A stretch of DNA of 64,000 nt from Cylindrobasidium torrendii FP15055 ss-10 (GCA_000934385.1 KN880436.1:1-64000); one strand, 5' to 3'; counted from the first letter of the stretch, positions 35,075 through 48,472 are shown. A program made the numbers and translations. Notes: generated by a model from the sequence alone, not told the origin.

Positions 35075-36817
35075 ATGAGCTCTACTCTCGCTTCTCTGCC
35101 GACTCTGGCAATGACGGACTCACCATCGTCCCCGACGAGTATCGACTCGCACTCCAAGTCGCCCTCAACTTTCGTCGGTGATGAGAAGTCAGAGACATCA
35201 AGCGTTCTCGAGAAGCTTCCCTGGGATGGTTACCTAGAGGTCGACATTCCTGAGAAGAAGGAGGGAAAGGTCTTTCGCGACATTCGCCATATCATCTTCA
35301 CCATCTACCACCGCCTCTTTGGCATTGTATTCCTCGCCAACGCCGGCATTCTTATCTCTCTTTTCGTTTATGGCGTCGACACCAACCGTCTTGGTCTCAT
35401 CACGGTCTCCAACATCTTTGTGGCCATCCTGATGCGTCAAGACTACGTCGTAAATGCGTTGTTCGACATCTTCACCTCTGTTCCTCGCTCGTCAGTGCTT
35501 TCGTTTTGCGTTCTTATTTCATGAGCTTATCATGACTGCAGTTGGCCATTATGGTTCCGCCTCCTCATGGCGAGGGTGTACCACCTCGGTGGCATCCACT
35601 CTGGCGCCGCTGTCTCTGGAACGATCTGGCTCGCTGCGACTGCCGGAAAGGGTATTCAAGAGTACACTAGCGGCGATGGAAGAGTGAGTGGCACAGGTCA
35701 TAACTGTGTTTAGACTTTTTTGATGCCAACCCTCGCACAGATCTCCCTTGCGACTCTGGTCATATCCTGGGTTATCCTTGCCTTCCTGGTTATCATCATC
35801 TTAATGGCCTTGCCCGCGTTCCGGAGCGTGAGCCACGACAAGTTCGAACGCGTCCATCGTTTCGCCGGCTGGACTGCGACCGCGCTTGTATGGGTGCATG
35901 TCGTGCTTCTCACCAACGACTGGAGGGGAGAAGCCTCTCTTGGGTATGCCCTCGTGCATTCGGCTCCGATGTGGTTGATGTTCATCATCACTGGTACGTC
36001 GGCATCTAGGCTTGTGAAAACCCATATGCTAAAGGCTTCGTCCACCAGGCTCGCTCGCGCTGCCATGGATGCGTCTGCGCAAGGTGCCCGTTCGAAGCAT
36101 CGCTCTTTCCGACCACGCTGTGCGATTGTATTTCAACTACAAAGGTAAGCATGCGCCCAATCCGAGAAAATCTTCTGTATAACTCTTCTGCAGTGTTCGG
36201 CATGCACCCTCGCCCATATCCTGGTTCTGCGGCTCGTATCTCACTCGACCCGCTGCATGAATGGCATGCATTCGCGTGTGTCCCTGTCCCTGGGACAGAC
36301 GAGTGGTCGATGGTCGTCTCCCAAGCCGGTGACTGGACAACAGAGCTCATCCGGAACCCACCTTCGAACATCTGGGTGCGCGGAACTGCCGTCGCTGGTG
36401 TGCTGCGCGTCAACATCATGTTCCGCCGTGTCGTCTTCGTCGCTACTGGCTCAGGCATTGGACCCATTGCGCCCTGCCTGTTCGCCCACGACCAGCCCCA
36501 CCGCCTGCTTTGGACGGGTTCGAACATTCGTAAGACCTTCGGCGACGATCTAGTGGACAGTGTCATCGAAGCTGAGCCTGGGGCCGTCATCTATGGTGCG
36601 CATGTCTCGATTATTGAACATCGAATAACCTTGCTTACTTCATGCAGACACTCGCAAGTACGGTCGGCCTGACATGGTCAAGCTCACGTATAAGCTCGTT
36701 CAAGATTTCAACGCAGAAGCCGTCGTCATCATTTCCAACGAGCCTCTCACGAAGAAGGTCGTGTATGGCCTCATGAGCCGCGGCGTTCCCGCCTTCGGCG
36801 CCATCTGGGACTCGTAG
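35075..36817 (+). CDS. TmpA/ferric-reductase-like transmembrane flavoprotein
   Basis: Six exons (35075-35490, 35542-35683, 35741-35993, 36049-36144, 36194-36595, 36648-36817) give 492 residues. A hydrophilic N-terminus of about 65 residues is followed by about five membrane helices with His residues placed as in ferric-reductase-like proteins (RVYHLGGIHSGAA, ERVHRFAGWTATALVWVHVV). A cytosolic half then shows EWHAFACVPVPG and WSMVVSQAGDWT, like an FAD-binding region, and FVATGSGIGPIAP, the pyridine-nucleotide loop. It resembles Aspergillus TmpA, a membrane flavoprotein tied to conidiation, and the membrane part of some adenylate-forming reductases. Intron 2 has two possible acceptors in phase, giving 57 bases or, less likely, 30. 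Confidence 0.82.
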
Positions 36818-37247
36818 AGGGCCCTCCCATCTAGATTTCCTTGTAAAACCTATGTTGCTACTGTTTTCCTTAGATTTCCTTTACCTATGTTGTACCCTTT
36901 AGAATCCTACTGCTAGGATGGATCTTGCCTGTACTTGCGGATATATAAATTCAGAAATTCGCGTTTGTCATTGTCCATCGAGTAGCGCATCGATCAATGT
37001 AATAAAGTTGAGAAGGATAATTCTGCCCAGTTACGTAGACTTCGGTCCTCGATGTAGGAAAGTACCTCTGCGGAAGTTTACTCAGTCTTAGAACGAAGTA
37101 TAACAAGCAGTACTGATACACCAGGCCCCAGCGCTTCTCAGAACAAGAGAAAGCCAACGTGTTCATCATTAATAGCGAGCGAAAAACAGACAATGTAGAT
37201 ACAGCATATACGGAGACAGATACTATGTATTTCCAGAAAAAAGACGT
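36818..37247. other. Convergent 3' intergenic region
   Basis: Between two converging genes. AT-rich, with repeated gatttccttt-like runs after the TmpA-like stop. No gene recognised. Confidence 0.4.
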
Positions 37248-38614
37248 TTACGAGGTCTTCGCGCTGCCGCTCAATCCAAGTTGCCTCTGGGATGGGAATG
37301 AGTTAGAAAGCAAACAGTTGGCGGAGCGATGCTGACCTTCAGAATCTCCAGCTCTCGCTCCGCCGCCTCAGCCCGCTGCTCCACCTGCCTCTGCGCCTCC
37401 GCCTGCCTCTCTGCATCTTCTTTGTACTTTGCCTCCGCCTTCTGTCTATCCGCCTCCGCCTTCTGTCTATCCGCCTCCGCCGCCTCAGCCCGCTGCTCCG
37501 CCTGCCTCTGCGCCTCCGCCTGCCTCTCCGCATCTTCTTTGAACTTCAGTTCGGCCTTCAGCTCGATCTCGCGTATCTTTGCCTGCTCCCTCTCTTGCGC
37601 ATTCTATGATGTCTTTAAAATATATTTGGGTCGATAAGGGTAAATACTCACCTGCTGCAAACCCTTCATTTCGGCTTCGTACTCTGCCCATTCAGGCTTG
37701 AACATCTTGAATAATTTGTCTACTTCATGCGGTGGGTTGACGCCAAAGAGTTGCTTGGGCTTGACTTTCTTGAATGAGCCGGCAATCTTGTTCCTTTCCG
37801 CCATAACATCGGGGTACAGCATCGAAATCATGCCCCAGATAGAGGCAACATACCAGTAGCACATCGTCGTGTTCGCCTGGTATACTGGGCCGGCAGTGCT
37901 TGTGACTTTGGCCATCATCGCGAGCTCTTCGAACAGGAACGGGCGCATGGTCGAGTCGAACTTGATCCTGCCAACAAAGTCCGCTTTCTTGCGTGCAGTG
38001 ATGTGGCTCATGGACTTTCCAGGATACGTCCAAAATCGATCGAAGGCAGCGTGGCCAAACAAGTAGTTCCAGCCGTTCGAAGAGGCCCTAAGGGAGGCCT
38101 GAGAAATGGCAGGCAGGCGAAATCCCTCGCGGTCATCGTTGGCACTGTTGAGCGCCGAGTTTGACGTAAGATCGGGCGCAGATGCGGTCGACGGCTCTGA
38201 GCGCGAGCTGGCCGACGAGCCTGATGAAAGACGGGAGTTCCTCCTTGCGGCTCTGGCGGACGTGTCGAGGTCGACGTTACGGTCAATCAAAACGGCCAGA
38301 GTGTGATTCTCCCAGCCGCGAAGAACGCCAGTGGGGTCGTCAGCGACGGCGTCAACTTGCACAACGAGGAATTCATGGTAGGGTGCTGCCTGGACTTTCC
38401 ACCACTGGACCTCTGAGACGACGAACTTGCCGAAAAAGTCGCAGCCGCGTTCGAAGTATTTGAGTTGGGCCAACACCTGCGCCGCGGACGCCGACTCGTC
38501 CTTGCGGAACATGACGAGGGCGGGAGGGCCTCCGGTTTCGTTAGCCTCGGGATTCGAGTGCAGGGAAGACATGATGGAGGATAGAAAACGTCGAATGCGG
38601 GAAAGTAGACCCAT
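37248..38614 (-). CDS. Uncharacterised fungal protein with repetitive coiled-coil C-terminus
   Basis: Three minus-strand exons (38614-37652, 37603-37337, 37286-37248) give 422 residues. The first 320 residues are globular-looking and Trp-rich (VQWWKVQAAPYHEFLVVQVD, NGWNYLFGHAAFDRFWTYPG, MCYWYVASIWGMISMLYPD), with a Ser-rich insert near 130-170. I do not recognise a domain. Exon 2 encodes 89 residues of almost pure Glu/Ala/Gln/Arg/Lys heptads (AERQAEAQRQAEQRAEAAEA), certain to form a long coiled coil, partly by duplication of a 117-base unit. The last exon adds 12 residues ending GSAKTS. The protein probably self-associates; function unknown. Confidence 0.8.
37361..37546. repeat. 117-bp-offset direct repeat inside the coiled-coil exon
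   Basis: A 69-base unit at 37361-37429 recurs at 37478-37546 with few changes. The spacer contains two copies of a shorter unit (ccgccttctgtctat). All offsets are multiples of three, so the duplications keep the coiled-coil frame. Confidence 0.85.
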
Positions 38615-40318
38615 GCTGGGCTTTAAGTAACTTGGTCGCTATTTGTGCCAGCAGAGCAGACCCAGTTCAATGCTGCCTCGTTGCCAACTGGTGGATGTAT
38701 GTTGTGAAGAAAGTTGGCGCCTTTACGCCGCTCCTTCAAGCTCCGATGCACGCAGGCGTGCAGGGTTTGTGTGCGCTATACACTTCGGCGTGATGGTCAG
38801 AGGTCATGTCAAACCAAATACGGCCACCTTGAGGTAGTGCATGGTATCCACGTGGGGGTGCACTCAAGAGGCGCCCAGGTTCGATGCTCGATAAAGGCAT
38901 AACCGTGTTCAGAGCTTATACTGAACCAGAGTTCGTATTGCTTTCTGTTCCCACACTAACACGCCAATTCCGCGACCACCGTCTGAGCATGGGTACCGGA
39001 GACTCCCGCGCGACCGAGACAGACACAAGTGGTGAGAGCCGAATGCAACTACGCCCTGGTTGGATAAACGTCTGGGGATAGGCATCTGGCGACTGTGGCC
39101 GCTTCCTGGCATGCCTTCAAAATGTCGACCAGAACCTGAAATGTATTATATGTAGACGCGTAAGTAGTGAGTCGGCGAGCTTTCTCAATGAATTTCTACG
39201 GCACTCAGCCAGCAATCAAGTTCTAACATAAACGTCCACGGTTGAGTCCGCGGGGCGACATAAAATGGTGACAGTGGGGACATAACAGAGTGAATTGACT
39301 GTTGGCGTGCCGCCACTCATCCGTGTAGTAGCGATGCCGTGAACACGAGTATTCTTTCATTTGACGACGCTCATAAAACACTACGGTGGAATTAATAGAA
39401 AGCGCCACCACTCGTTTGTTGAATCACATCTGATGCAGTAAATCGTCCCCCTTTCTTCCTCGTATTCTACCGCACTCCACATGCTGCGTCTATCATTCAG
39501 ATCTTTGCTGCCATTACGATAGCTTGAATAGCATCGATTCAAGGTCTAAATGCATCTCAGTGAATACTGATAACATCTTACAAGTAATCAGTGGCAGAAG
39601 TGGCTAAGTTCTGTCTGCAGATAATCGTGGCAGCATACCAGCAAGACTAGTAGATATTCACGCACATATCGAAGAGGACAGGAGTGACATAAGGCCATCT
39701 GAGAACATGCACATGGAGGCTGAAATTGTTTTCAAATGACGACCCCTCGCACAAGCATAGATAAACTTGCTCCCGTTCCGAAAGGCACTTCAACTCCCAA
39801 AAGATATTATTTCTTTGCTGGTGCGACTCGAGCATGAGCTTCTCATCGTCGTCATCTCATTCATTGTCTTCCCGATTTGGCATCCTCCTATCATGCTGAC
39901 CCCTATTTTGCCGATCCAATGTCGGTAGGCTCGTGATTCACAGCCTTAGTCAAGAAGTTACATGATTTCCTTGCTCTACTACTCATATTATTATGGCCTA
40001 TTAGCTACCGGAGGGTCGTTAGGCTTATCCGTAATTGTCACGGTGAAAGCTGGCTACTAGGCTAAAGCTGTTTATGGCGCCTTCCTGCCTTGTCGCCGTA
40101 CTTCGCAAAAATGATCGCTCATGAGATGCGCTGTCGCGGTGCGTACAGAGCTCCTTTGTCATTCGATATCATATTCGCGGGATGGTCGCAGGGTCTGAGC
40201 CTCTCTGGTGTAGCATGGAGTACAACAACATAAGGACGACATCTCCTTGGCGAAAATCACTATATATAAGACATAAAAAGATAGTACGATGTAAACGAAT
40301 GACGGCGAACAAATCCAG
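38615..40318. other. 1.7-kb gene-poor region
   Basis: No gene recognised on either strand. Open frames are all under 75 codons and lack splice-consistent partners. The stretch is AT-rich toward 39.4-40.3 kb. Confidence 0.4.
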
Positions 40319-43300
40319 CTATTGACATTCCGCATTAACAGTCTGAATTCTGACCCAATTGGCCACAACACTTCCTGCGTGCATAGACTGCTTCACCAAC
40401 ATCCGAGCCGTTAATGAATCCCAGCAAGGAGGTTTTTCGGGTAAGGTCATCGACACCCTCCAGAGGTTTTCAACGATGGTGTCCCAGTCGTCGTCCGCAT
40501 CATCCTGGAGACTTGATTTGGTATGCGGGAGCTTGACAGACGTTGTAGACTGTGCGGCGACACCGGTTTTTTCCATCTCATTGAAGTGCGTCATAGCGCT
40601 CTCCAATTGCTCTCGTAGGTCAACCAGTGTATCGGAGGAATGAGACAGGCGCAACAGAATCCTGCTTCCCAGCGACAGAATGTTTTGCTTGCCTGTGTAC
40701 TATAAGCAATTTACTGGGATGCCAAAAGACAACGAAGACTCACTAGCGGATGGACATTTCAGTAGGGACGACAAACACCGCGCGACGGTCCATTTCCATT
40801 GACCTCCCGTGCTCGTCTCCATCTTTGCCGTGTCTCCCACGGTCATGATGTTCTCGAGGACCTTCAACCAGAGCGTGGTTTCCGCATCTTGCAAGTCCCG
40901 GAGCTGCATTTCTATCCAAGGCAGTAAGCCGGATTTGAATACCAGCGAGGCTACAGCCTGAGGAATGCATGTCAAATTGGCTAGAACCTGACGAGTCGTC
41001 AATACTCCCGCTGCATCACTGCGGCTTCGGTCGTGCTCACCTCGAGAATCGTCCTCCTCAAAGCTCTGTCCTTCGAGCTCTGGAATATGCTGGCGAGAAG
41101 GTCCCAGGTATGCCTCCTCTTGAATACCCTCCAGTCCCCCGAGCCCACTAGACCATCCCCGAGGAAGTGAATCATCCATGCCCGCTCTTTCTTCCAATCT
41201 TCTGTGCTGCTGTAGAGCATACTGAAAAGCATCGGAAGGTCTGTTGAATCCAACTCAGGGCGCTGCAAAAGGAAGCGTGCGGTGATGGGGTAAATGAATT
41301 GATGTGGGTAGAATAGGCCACGAAGGGCATGTGCGAGCAGCAGCGTCGTATATGTTGGCAGTCGACGCGGCGATTCGTCCATTCCGTGGGGTGGAATTGT
41401 ATTGCGCAAGAGAGTAAGTATGTTTCTGACGGCCGTTGCCTCGATCATGTCCATGTCCTAAGAAAAGGTTAGAAGGAATTGGGCTTCGAAGACGAACACA
41501 TACGTCTACTGCTTTCCATAACGCTGCAATGGAAGTGACGGAAAGAAGGCGCAGCTCGTCGTCTTTGGCGGACAAAGCCATGATTAATACCCCTACCACG
41601 TTCGTCCTGAACAGCTCGACCCACCCGAACCTACTCGTCGGAGGGCAGACCGCGAGCATCTGGCTTGCAAGCAGAACGACAAAGACAGGATCGTACGTGA
41701 CAGAGGATGGTACATTCTTTTCTGTCGTTTGATCATCTACTGTGCGCCATGAAGGGAATTGAGTGCACGTTCTATGCATCAAAGCTGCGTCCATTGATTG
41801 TATGGCCTCAAGCGCGTCATTCGACGTGCCATCGGGCGACGAGTCCCATTGTTCGAACAAAGCTGCCACGGATACCCTCCGCTCGATTTCGAACAGACGA
41901 AAGATGGACAACAGTTTCCGGTCTGCCAGGGTTACAGTGCCATAGTAGATGGGGAGCAGGGGAACAACGTGGTTGACCTGGCAAGTATTGGTTGGATGTA
42001 GGTTGAACAGGATATGGAGGATGTCGACGAGGGTTACACGAAGCAGATCGTCGGTCCCCGATACGACAGTGCAAAGCTTGACAAACTTGGGGGCTTGAAC
42101 GATGGATTGGATGACGCGGTTAACTACAAGAGGCTTTGGGGTGATTAGGTTGGCCCACATTCAAAAACAGATAATCTTACCTTGAACGAAGTCTTTTTCA
42201 GCACAGAGCGGACCAGCTTGAGGGCCGCAAGATTTGACAATTGGTCGGGAACAATGACAGCAAGTAGTGGCTCAAAAATGTGTGACTTCGCGGGGGATGA
42301 GACGTCGATCAAGGCCGCTGATAACGGTATTTAGACATAGGCAATTGCAAATGGCAAAACCTACCAAGTTCGACCACGCAATTTTTCGATACCTCCTCCA
42401 TATCGTCTTCATTGAAGTATCTCACAGACCACTGTGCTCCATGCTCCACCACAGCAGATGCGAATGATGGACAGTCCGCGTACAGCTCGCGCCCCAACCA
42501 ACTCATCTCTGGCCAAAAGTACATGACCGGAACATGCCCCAGTGCATCTATCAACGACGCTGTCATATCTGCTTTGTGCTGGGGCAGAAGCGCATAGAGC
42601 ATCACAATACACGACGACGCTGTCCTTTTGAGTTCCTGGGCTGCGTCAATGTCGAAGGCGGCGGAAACGAGTTGACTGTAAATATGCAACCAGTGACCAC
42701 TGTCTTCTTCTGAAAGAATGCTATTCCGGCATCGGACGACATCCAGATATGCGTGGACAGTCGGTATGAGAAGATCCCTGGAGATGTTTGCATAATGTCC
42801 CGTCCGTATCCAAGTTGCAAACGCCTCGGTGGACGGCTGTTTCCTATACAGCAAGCACTGAATGATAACGCTCGTCGCGCCTGACCAAACCTCCTTCTCC
42901 AGGAATTCGGCAACATCAAGAGCGCTGGGCAGCTTACGTGAGCGCTGCTGCCATTGTGATTCGACTTGCTGGAAAAGAGAACGATCGAGGGGTAGGCGAT
43001 CCTGCTGTTTCCCATCGATGCACATGGGTTGAATAGCGGTCAAAGCACATGCGAGTAGTTCATCGAGGACAACCGAATCTGAGCGTAGGGCACGGAGTTT
43101 GACGAGATCTTTCAAGAGATTGGCGAGCAAGGCGCCTTCTGTCGAAACATCGACTTGAGCGCGGACAGTATTCAAGAGATAGTCGTAAAGCACTTCGGAA
43201 TGAGGGGATCGGTGGAGAGATACTGCCAATTGCAACAGGGCAGGCAAGTCAAGGTAGGGTATCCAAGGCTTCGCCAGTCGAAGCTAGTCCATGTCATGAA

Positions 43301-46300
43301 TGAGAGTAAACAGGAGAATCTCAACAAGGCAACATACCTGGGACGCGTTAGTGGCAGTAACAGATACGTCTGCCCAATACACCGCAATGTCACCGACTAA
43401 CTGTTTGTCGCTGCTCGACTTTGCATCCAGGTGATTTTCGACCAAAGTATTCAAGGCTAAGTGGTTGTGGGTGCGAAGTATTGGGCGAGTCAACGGCGAT
43501 TACGTACAAGAGATCACCCTGAGAGACAATGTCGATGCTGTTGAGAGTTGGCGCAATGCCTGGCACTGTACGAACACCTTCTCCTTCAATACCGAGAGGC
43601 CTTCCGGAAGGATGCTGGCAGCCTTCGATAGTAACGCGTTCAGCAGGTCGAGAAGGGCTGCGGTCAATGCGTCTGACTTGACTGCAGCTGCGAGCGCATG
43701 TCCAACTTGCGTAACATGGCGGCCAAGATGGAGAGAAGATACATTCCCGTGGAATGCGACCTCAACAAGAACCTCCCTACGACTCGCCTCTTGCAATTGG
43801 TCCTCATTAGAGGATACAAACAACCAGTCAAATCCAACACTATAAAAATTGAGTGGTGCGGTCAAGATTTGGAATCTAGTTTACCTTTCGCTGATCTCTT
43901 GGGCTGGTGCAGACGCATCCCATATCATATTTTCGGCAGGATTCGCGGATTCAACAAGATCCTTGACTGCACCAGGATGATATCGGTGTACCAGGAGGAC
44001 AAGACGAATCATCTCAGACGCCCGTATAGGACTGTCGAGTAAACGGAACCAGTCTACGAGCTCATATGCCGAATTTGCTCGCGCGTCGGCAGTCGCAGCT
44101 GAGCATCGATAGTCAATGACATGTTCGCAATTCATTGGAGCACGTACGTGGTTTCAGTCCTTCTACCATGGTCAAGAACTCCCGAACATCTTGTGAGACT
44201 TTGGCAACAGGAGGCTTTGCTGGTTCCTCTAGGTGACCAATGCAGTAGCGCATTATTTCAACCTCCTTCTTCACCGCACCGCCTACAAGCACGAACTCCT
44301 CGAAAAAGGGTAGATTGCACAGAGCCTCAGTAATAGGGCCAAGCAGTGATGTTATCACGCGTGCGTCGGTGAGAGTGTTGGATAGATGGAACATAATTTT
44401 CCGAGTGAATGTGGCGAGCGCCAGTGTATCCGATGGGCTAAGCGTGTGCGCCTTCAGCTTGGCGAGCAGTTGTTCCTTTACTGTCATGATCAGAGGGCTG
44501 GGGCCAGACACACCCTTCGAGGTAGAAACAGAGACAGCCTGCATCTCCTCTATGTATCGGTACGGTGTCTTCATGCATCGTTGGATGCAGTCGTCGAGGA
44601 ATGCGAGGACACCGTCGGCTTCGTCTGTCAACCGAGCGCCATCAGGCGATTCCGCGCCAGCGGGAGATCGTTTCAAGGTTGGTAGAGACCGCAACCATAG
44701 GTCGACCTCATCTGCCGCATCCTGGAAGAGAATGCTAGTGCTGAGCAAGTGCCTGACCAGTTGTGCGACAGCGGCTTTGATAGCTTCTGTGGGTGCCGAA
44801 AGCATGACCTTGAGGAGAATGGCAAGACTTGATTCCTTTGATGAAGCTGCTCGATTATTAGAGCGCTCCCACTAGGATGACAGGAAAGCGTACCATACTT
44901 GGCCGTCCAAGCAAATTGGTCGCTGACTTCAAGAACTCGTAGGACATGCAGTTGCTTCATAATCTCAAGGCCACTTGCGACCTGCGCCTCTTCGCCATCC
45001 GTAATTTCACCCGGCAGGAAATGTGCTAGGAGTTTTCCCACATCGAACCTTGCCTCAGAAACTACTGACGGCAGACAGTCTTGGTATAGCCAGAGGAGGC
45101 GGTGCGAACTCTCTGCGAGCAACTCCGACTTGTTATCCCCGCGCCCCGCACTGGTCCGTTGCGCGAAAGCGACAATGACCTGGAAGTCTGGTACGCGCTT
45201 CCTGGCCTCCCTCTCAAGATCCTGGCGTCGACGGGACCATAGACCATCGTCATGCGTCTCCTCCAAGGCCTCAGATACCAACTGAAAGTGTGCCATCACA
45301 TCTCGAAATTTGGCCAGACTTTTGCCGAGAGCCAAGGCTGTGGCATGTTGTACGAGAGGGCGCGAAGTAGGCTGAAGCGCTTTTGATAGGTAGCCTTTTC
45401 CGAGCGACGCCGAGAAGATGTTCTCGATTACGATAGAAAGTGGTGGTGGTGTGGGTCGATACATTGTGCTGTCGGGCATGACGAAGCATGACTGAGGTAT
45501 CGGAAGGGAGACAATGGAACCAAAGATGGCAATGTTGGTGAGCCACCGGGAGGATAGTCGAGGCTCCAGAGTGAGGCCAGCACTTGTCCAGTACCTATGG
45601 AGCGAGAATCAGCAGCGAGCTCGATACCTATCTCAACCAAGCAAAGCCCACCCCGCGATCAATTCTGGACATGCTGCTAAAATCTTCAATACGAGCTCCT
45701 GTTGCCTGGGGTCTTCATTTGGTTTGAGATTGCGAAGAAGGTTGTTGAGAATCTTATTGTAGATCTTGCTCTTCGTCCCAACTTCCTCTTCGCCCTCCTC
45801 TGCAAAAGGTCGATCGTCTTCAACATTCTCTCGCGGATACCAGCCTGTTTCCTTGAAGCAGACACCGGTTCCGGGATGTGTGCATATTGCAAGCAAAAAG
45901 TGGTGAACGACGTCCGCAGGAATACCATCTTCATCAAATTTGTTGTCGTAGATTTTGCACAGTTGGATGAGAGTTGTCTCGTTGAAAACGGCAACTTTGA
46001 GCGTCCGCTTGAGCTTGGCGTCAGACCAAAGGCCAGCCCAAGATATTTCCAAGACATGCCGAATGACAATGTATGAATCCTGATGCAAGCCTTTGAACAT
46101 CGACAAGAACGCGTCTCTTCGTTGTTCGAGGAAGAGTGCCTTGGTGTTGGAGGAAGAACTACGGTCAATGAAGGAGAGAAGAAATAGGATATATACGGTC
46201 CGAATGTCTGGGGGAAAGGACTAAGGGAAGTGGCCAGTACCATACTAATGTGTACGCACCTGGCCTATCCAGCGGATCACCTGCATGCTTGCCCTTCCTC

Positions 46301-46923
46301 CGCATATTCATCAATTTTGGCAAAGATTTGAGCTCCCAAGGGAATGCTTCGAGAAGCGTCCGTCTCTCCTTCCCGCTGGCGAAGCGCGAAATGGCATTGT
46401 ATAGTTTAAGGGAGGCAAGCGTTAGGTCGTTATTTGCGCCGCCAATGTAGCCCTTGAGAAACTGTGCATACGACGGGTCGAGAAGCCGCTTGACTATGGG
46501 ATGGCCATAGGTTTGATAGGTGTAATGGGTGGTCAAAAGGGACAGTGTGGACGCGAGGACGGAAAGTAGCAATGCAATGAAGGATGTTTGCCGCTGGAAG
46601 TGATGAGCACAGGCGTATCAACTATAGCTGCGTTACGCACTGTTTCAGTCGTATCCCATAGATCAAATATTTTCTGGGCACCGGGCGACACGGTCAGCCA
46701 TTGTTGGGCGAGAAGAAGTCGTTTGTCCTGCGGCAGCAATACTTCATTGACGCTGATCGAAAGCTGGTTTCGCAGCGCGGAAAGGGCTACCACAGTCAAC
46801 TTTGTTGCTGTACGCTCCCTTCGTATGCTTACCTTTTGTTAACGCGTCCTGGTCCTCGTTTTTAAGAGCCGAGTGAATCTGGTCTCCGGATATGTACACA
46901 TCCTTGCCCGAGCCAGCGCTCAT
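40319..46923 (-). CDS. URB1: Nucleolar pre-ribosomal-associated protein 1 (Urb1/Npa1)
   Basis: A minus-strand gene of 6.6 kb with many short introns and about 1,900 residues by estimate; yeast Urb1 has about 1,760. The start is ATG at 46923 (MSAGSGKDVYISGDQIHSAL), with a first exon of 91 bases ending at 46833. The N-terminal signature YGHPIVKRLLDPSYAQFLKG, ANNDLTLASLKLYNAISRFA and AFPWELKSLPKLMNMRRKGK is typical of Npa1/Urb1. The C-terminal NopRA1-like part carries DWKKERAWMIHFLGDGLVGS and RVFKRRHTWDLLASIFQSS. The rest is helical repeat. Urb1 acts in very early 60S pre-ribosome assembly in the nucleolus with Npa2, Dbp6, Rsa3 and Nop8. I did not fix every exon border, so the span is firmer than the internal model. 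Confidence 0.9.
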
Positions 46924-46974
46924 GATGGCAGAAAACGCGAGATCGTTGCGATCACTCGATCAAAATGAAATGAC
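46924..46974. promoter_or_regulatory. 51-bp bidirectional start region between URB1 and GPI18
   Basis: The start codons of the two divergent genes are separated by only 51 bases. Core promoter elements and 5' leaders must either be compressed into this space or overlap the opposite coding region. Confidence 0.7.
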
Positions 46975-48122
46975 ATGCACTCTCTTTCGAACTATCGTCT
47001 GGTTGCGCTCACGCTCTGCGCTCGACTCGGCGTGCTTCTCCTAGCCACCGTCTGCGCTGCGTATCTCGAGCCATTCGACTCCTCCGGCGGCCATGACGCG
47101 TGGATCCGCTGGGACGCTATCCATTTTGCTCACGTCGCGAAAGACGGCTACACATTCGAACATGATTGGGCATTCCTCTCTGGACTACACTTCTTACTAC
47201 GCCATATACCAAGACCGCTATTCTACATCATGTGCACGCTTATGGATGTCGCAACCACATTGACTCTGCACGACCTAACTCTTGAAGTGCTTGGCGTTGC
47301 GAGACTTGCAGACCTGGCGACCGCATTGAGTCTACTTCCAAGTAGCCCCGCGACATTCAGGCTGGCGCCATATAATGAACCTTTTTTCGCATTCTTGGCT
47401 TACAGTGGTGCGTGCCTACTGGAGCGGCCCAACGATTGCTCATGGAATCAGGAATGTTATATTGCCAACGAAAACAGTTCCTTCCCGCAGCTATTTTCTT
47501 TACTTTGGCTGGTTTCTTCCGATCCAACAACATACTTCTCGGTGGATTCATTATGTGGAGCATGCTTGTCGTCCCCTTCTTTTGCGGAACGCCCTTGCAG
47601 TTTTCTGCTCCATTCTTTGTTCTGCCCATCTTCCTGCCATTTATTGGCCACAATGCCATCGCGTATATGCGGTTCTGCAGCTCTGGACAAGATTTACCTC
47701 CCGCCTGGTGCAGTAACACCATTCCTTCCATTTACACATACGTGCAAGGCGCCTACTGGAATGTCGGATTCCTCAACTATTTCTCCCCGGAGCAAATTCC
47801 CAATTTCCTGATTTCGGCACCGGTCATTGCTCTTATTTATGCCTTCGGCACCGCGCATATTCGTAGAACGGCAGGCCCTCCATTTGAACGACACCAAGTA
47901 ACGCCTCACGTCCTTCACTCGGTAGTGTTTACCACCACCCTTGTCTTCTCGGCGCATACACAGATCATCCTGCGTGTCGCATCCTCGATGCCTGTGATAT
48001 ATTGGGCAGCTGCATGGCTCCTTGTATATCACCCAACGTGGGGGAAAGCCTGGGTGTTGTGGAGTGTCATTTGGGGGTGCATTAGTATCGTACTGTGGGC
48101 GACGTTCTTACCACCAGCTTGA
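46975..48122 (+). CDS. GPI18: GPI mannosyltransferase 2 (Gpi18/PIG-V)
   Basis: Two exons (46975-47407 and 47452-48122) give 367 residues with about eight membrane helices. Gpi18/PIG-V adds the second mannose to the GPI anchor precursor on the luminal side of the ER. Family features are HDAWIRWDAIHFAHVAKDGY after the first helix, a luminal loop with conserved Trp, Arg and Asp, RLAPYNEPFFAFLAYSG, and FFRSNNILLGGF. The intron is 44 bases, among the shortest here. The protein is somewhat shorter than the yeast enzyme (about 430), mostly in loops. Confidence 0.92.
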
Positions 48123-48472
48123 GTCTGTATGGCTAGGCAATGAAAATACATATAAATCTTGCAACCACAGCTGATTGAGAGTCGACACCATCTACGAAAG
48201 TGACAAAATGTGCGAAAGTCCGCGTCCGCCTCGTCACCATAAATGTGATGGCATCCCAATCGGTTTGGCTTGTCCTTGCAAGAAGGTGGATATGCATATT
48301 CCATAATGGCTAGCATGAACTTGCCTTGCTAGCTCATCCAGAGTGGCTGACGTCCGGTTGACCTCCAATACTTAATTATGGGTGCGTAGGGCGATCGTCT
48401 GATGAAGAGCTCGGACCGTATGTAATTCCGCGTGGCACCCATCTCCTCTATGCTCAACCGCCATCTTTCCCG
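48123..48472. other. Intergenic region
   Basis: Space between GPI18 and the dynactin gene read in the same direction. No gene recognised. Confidence 0.4.
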
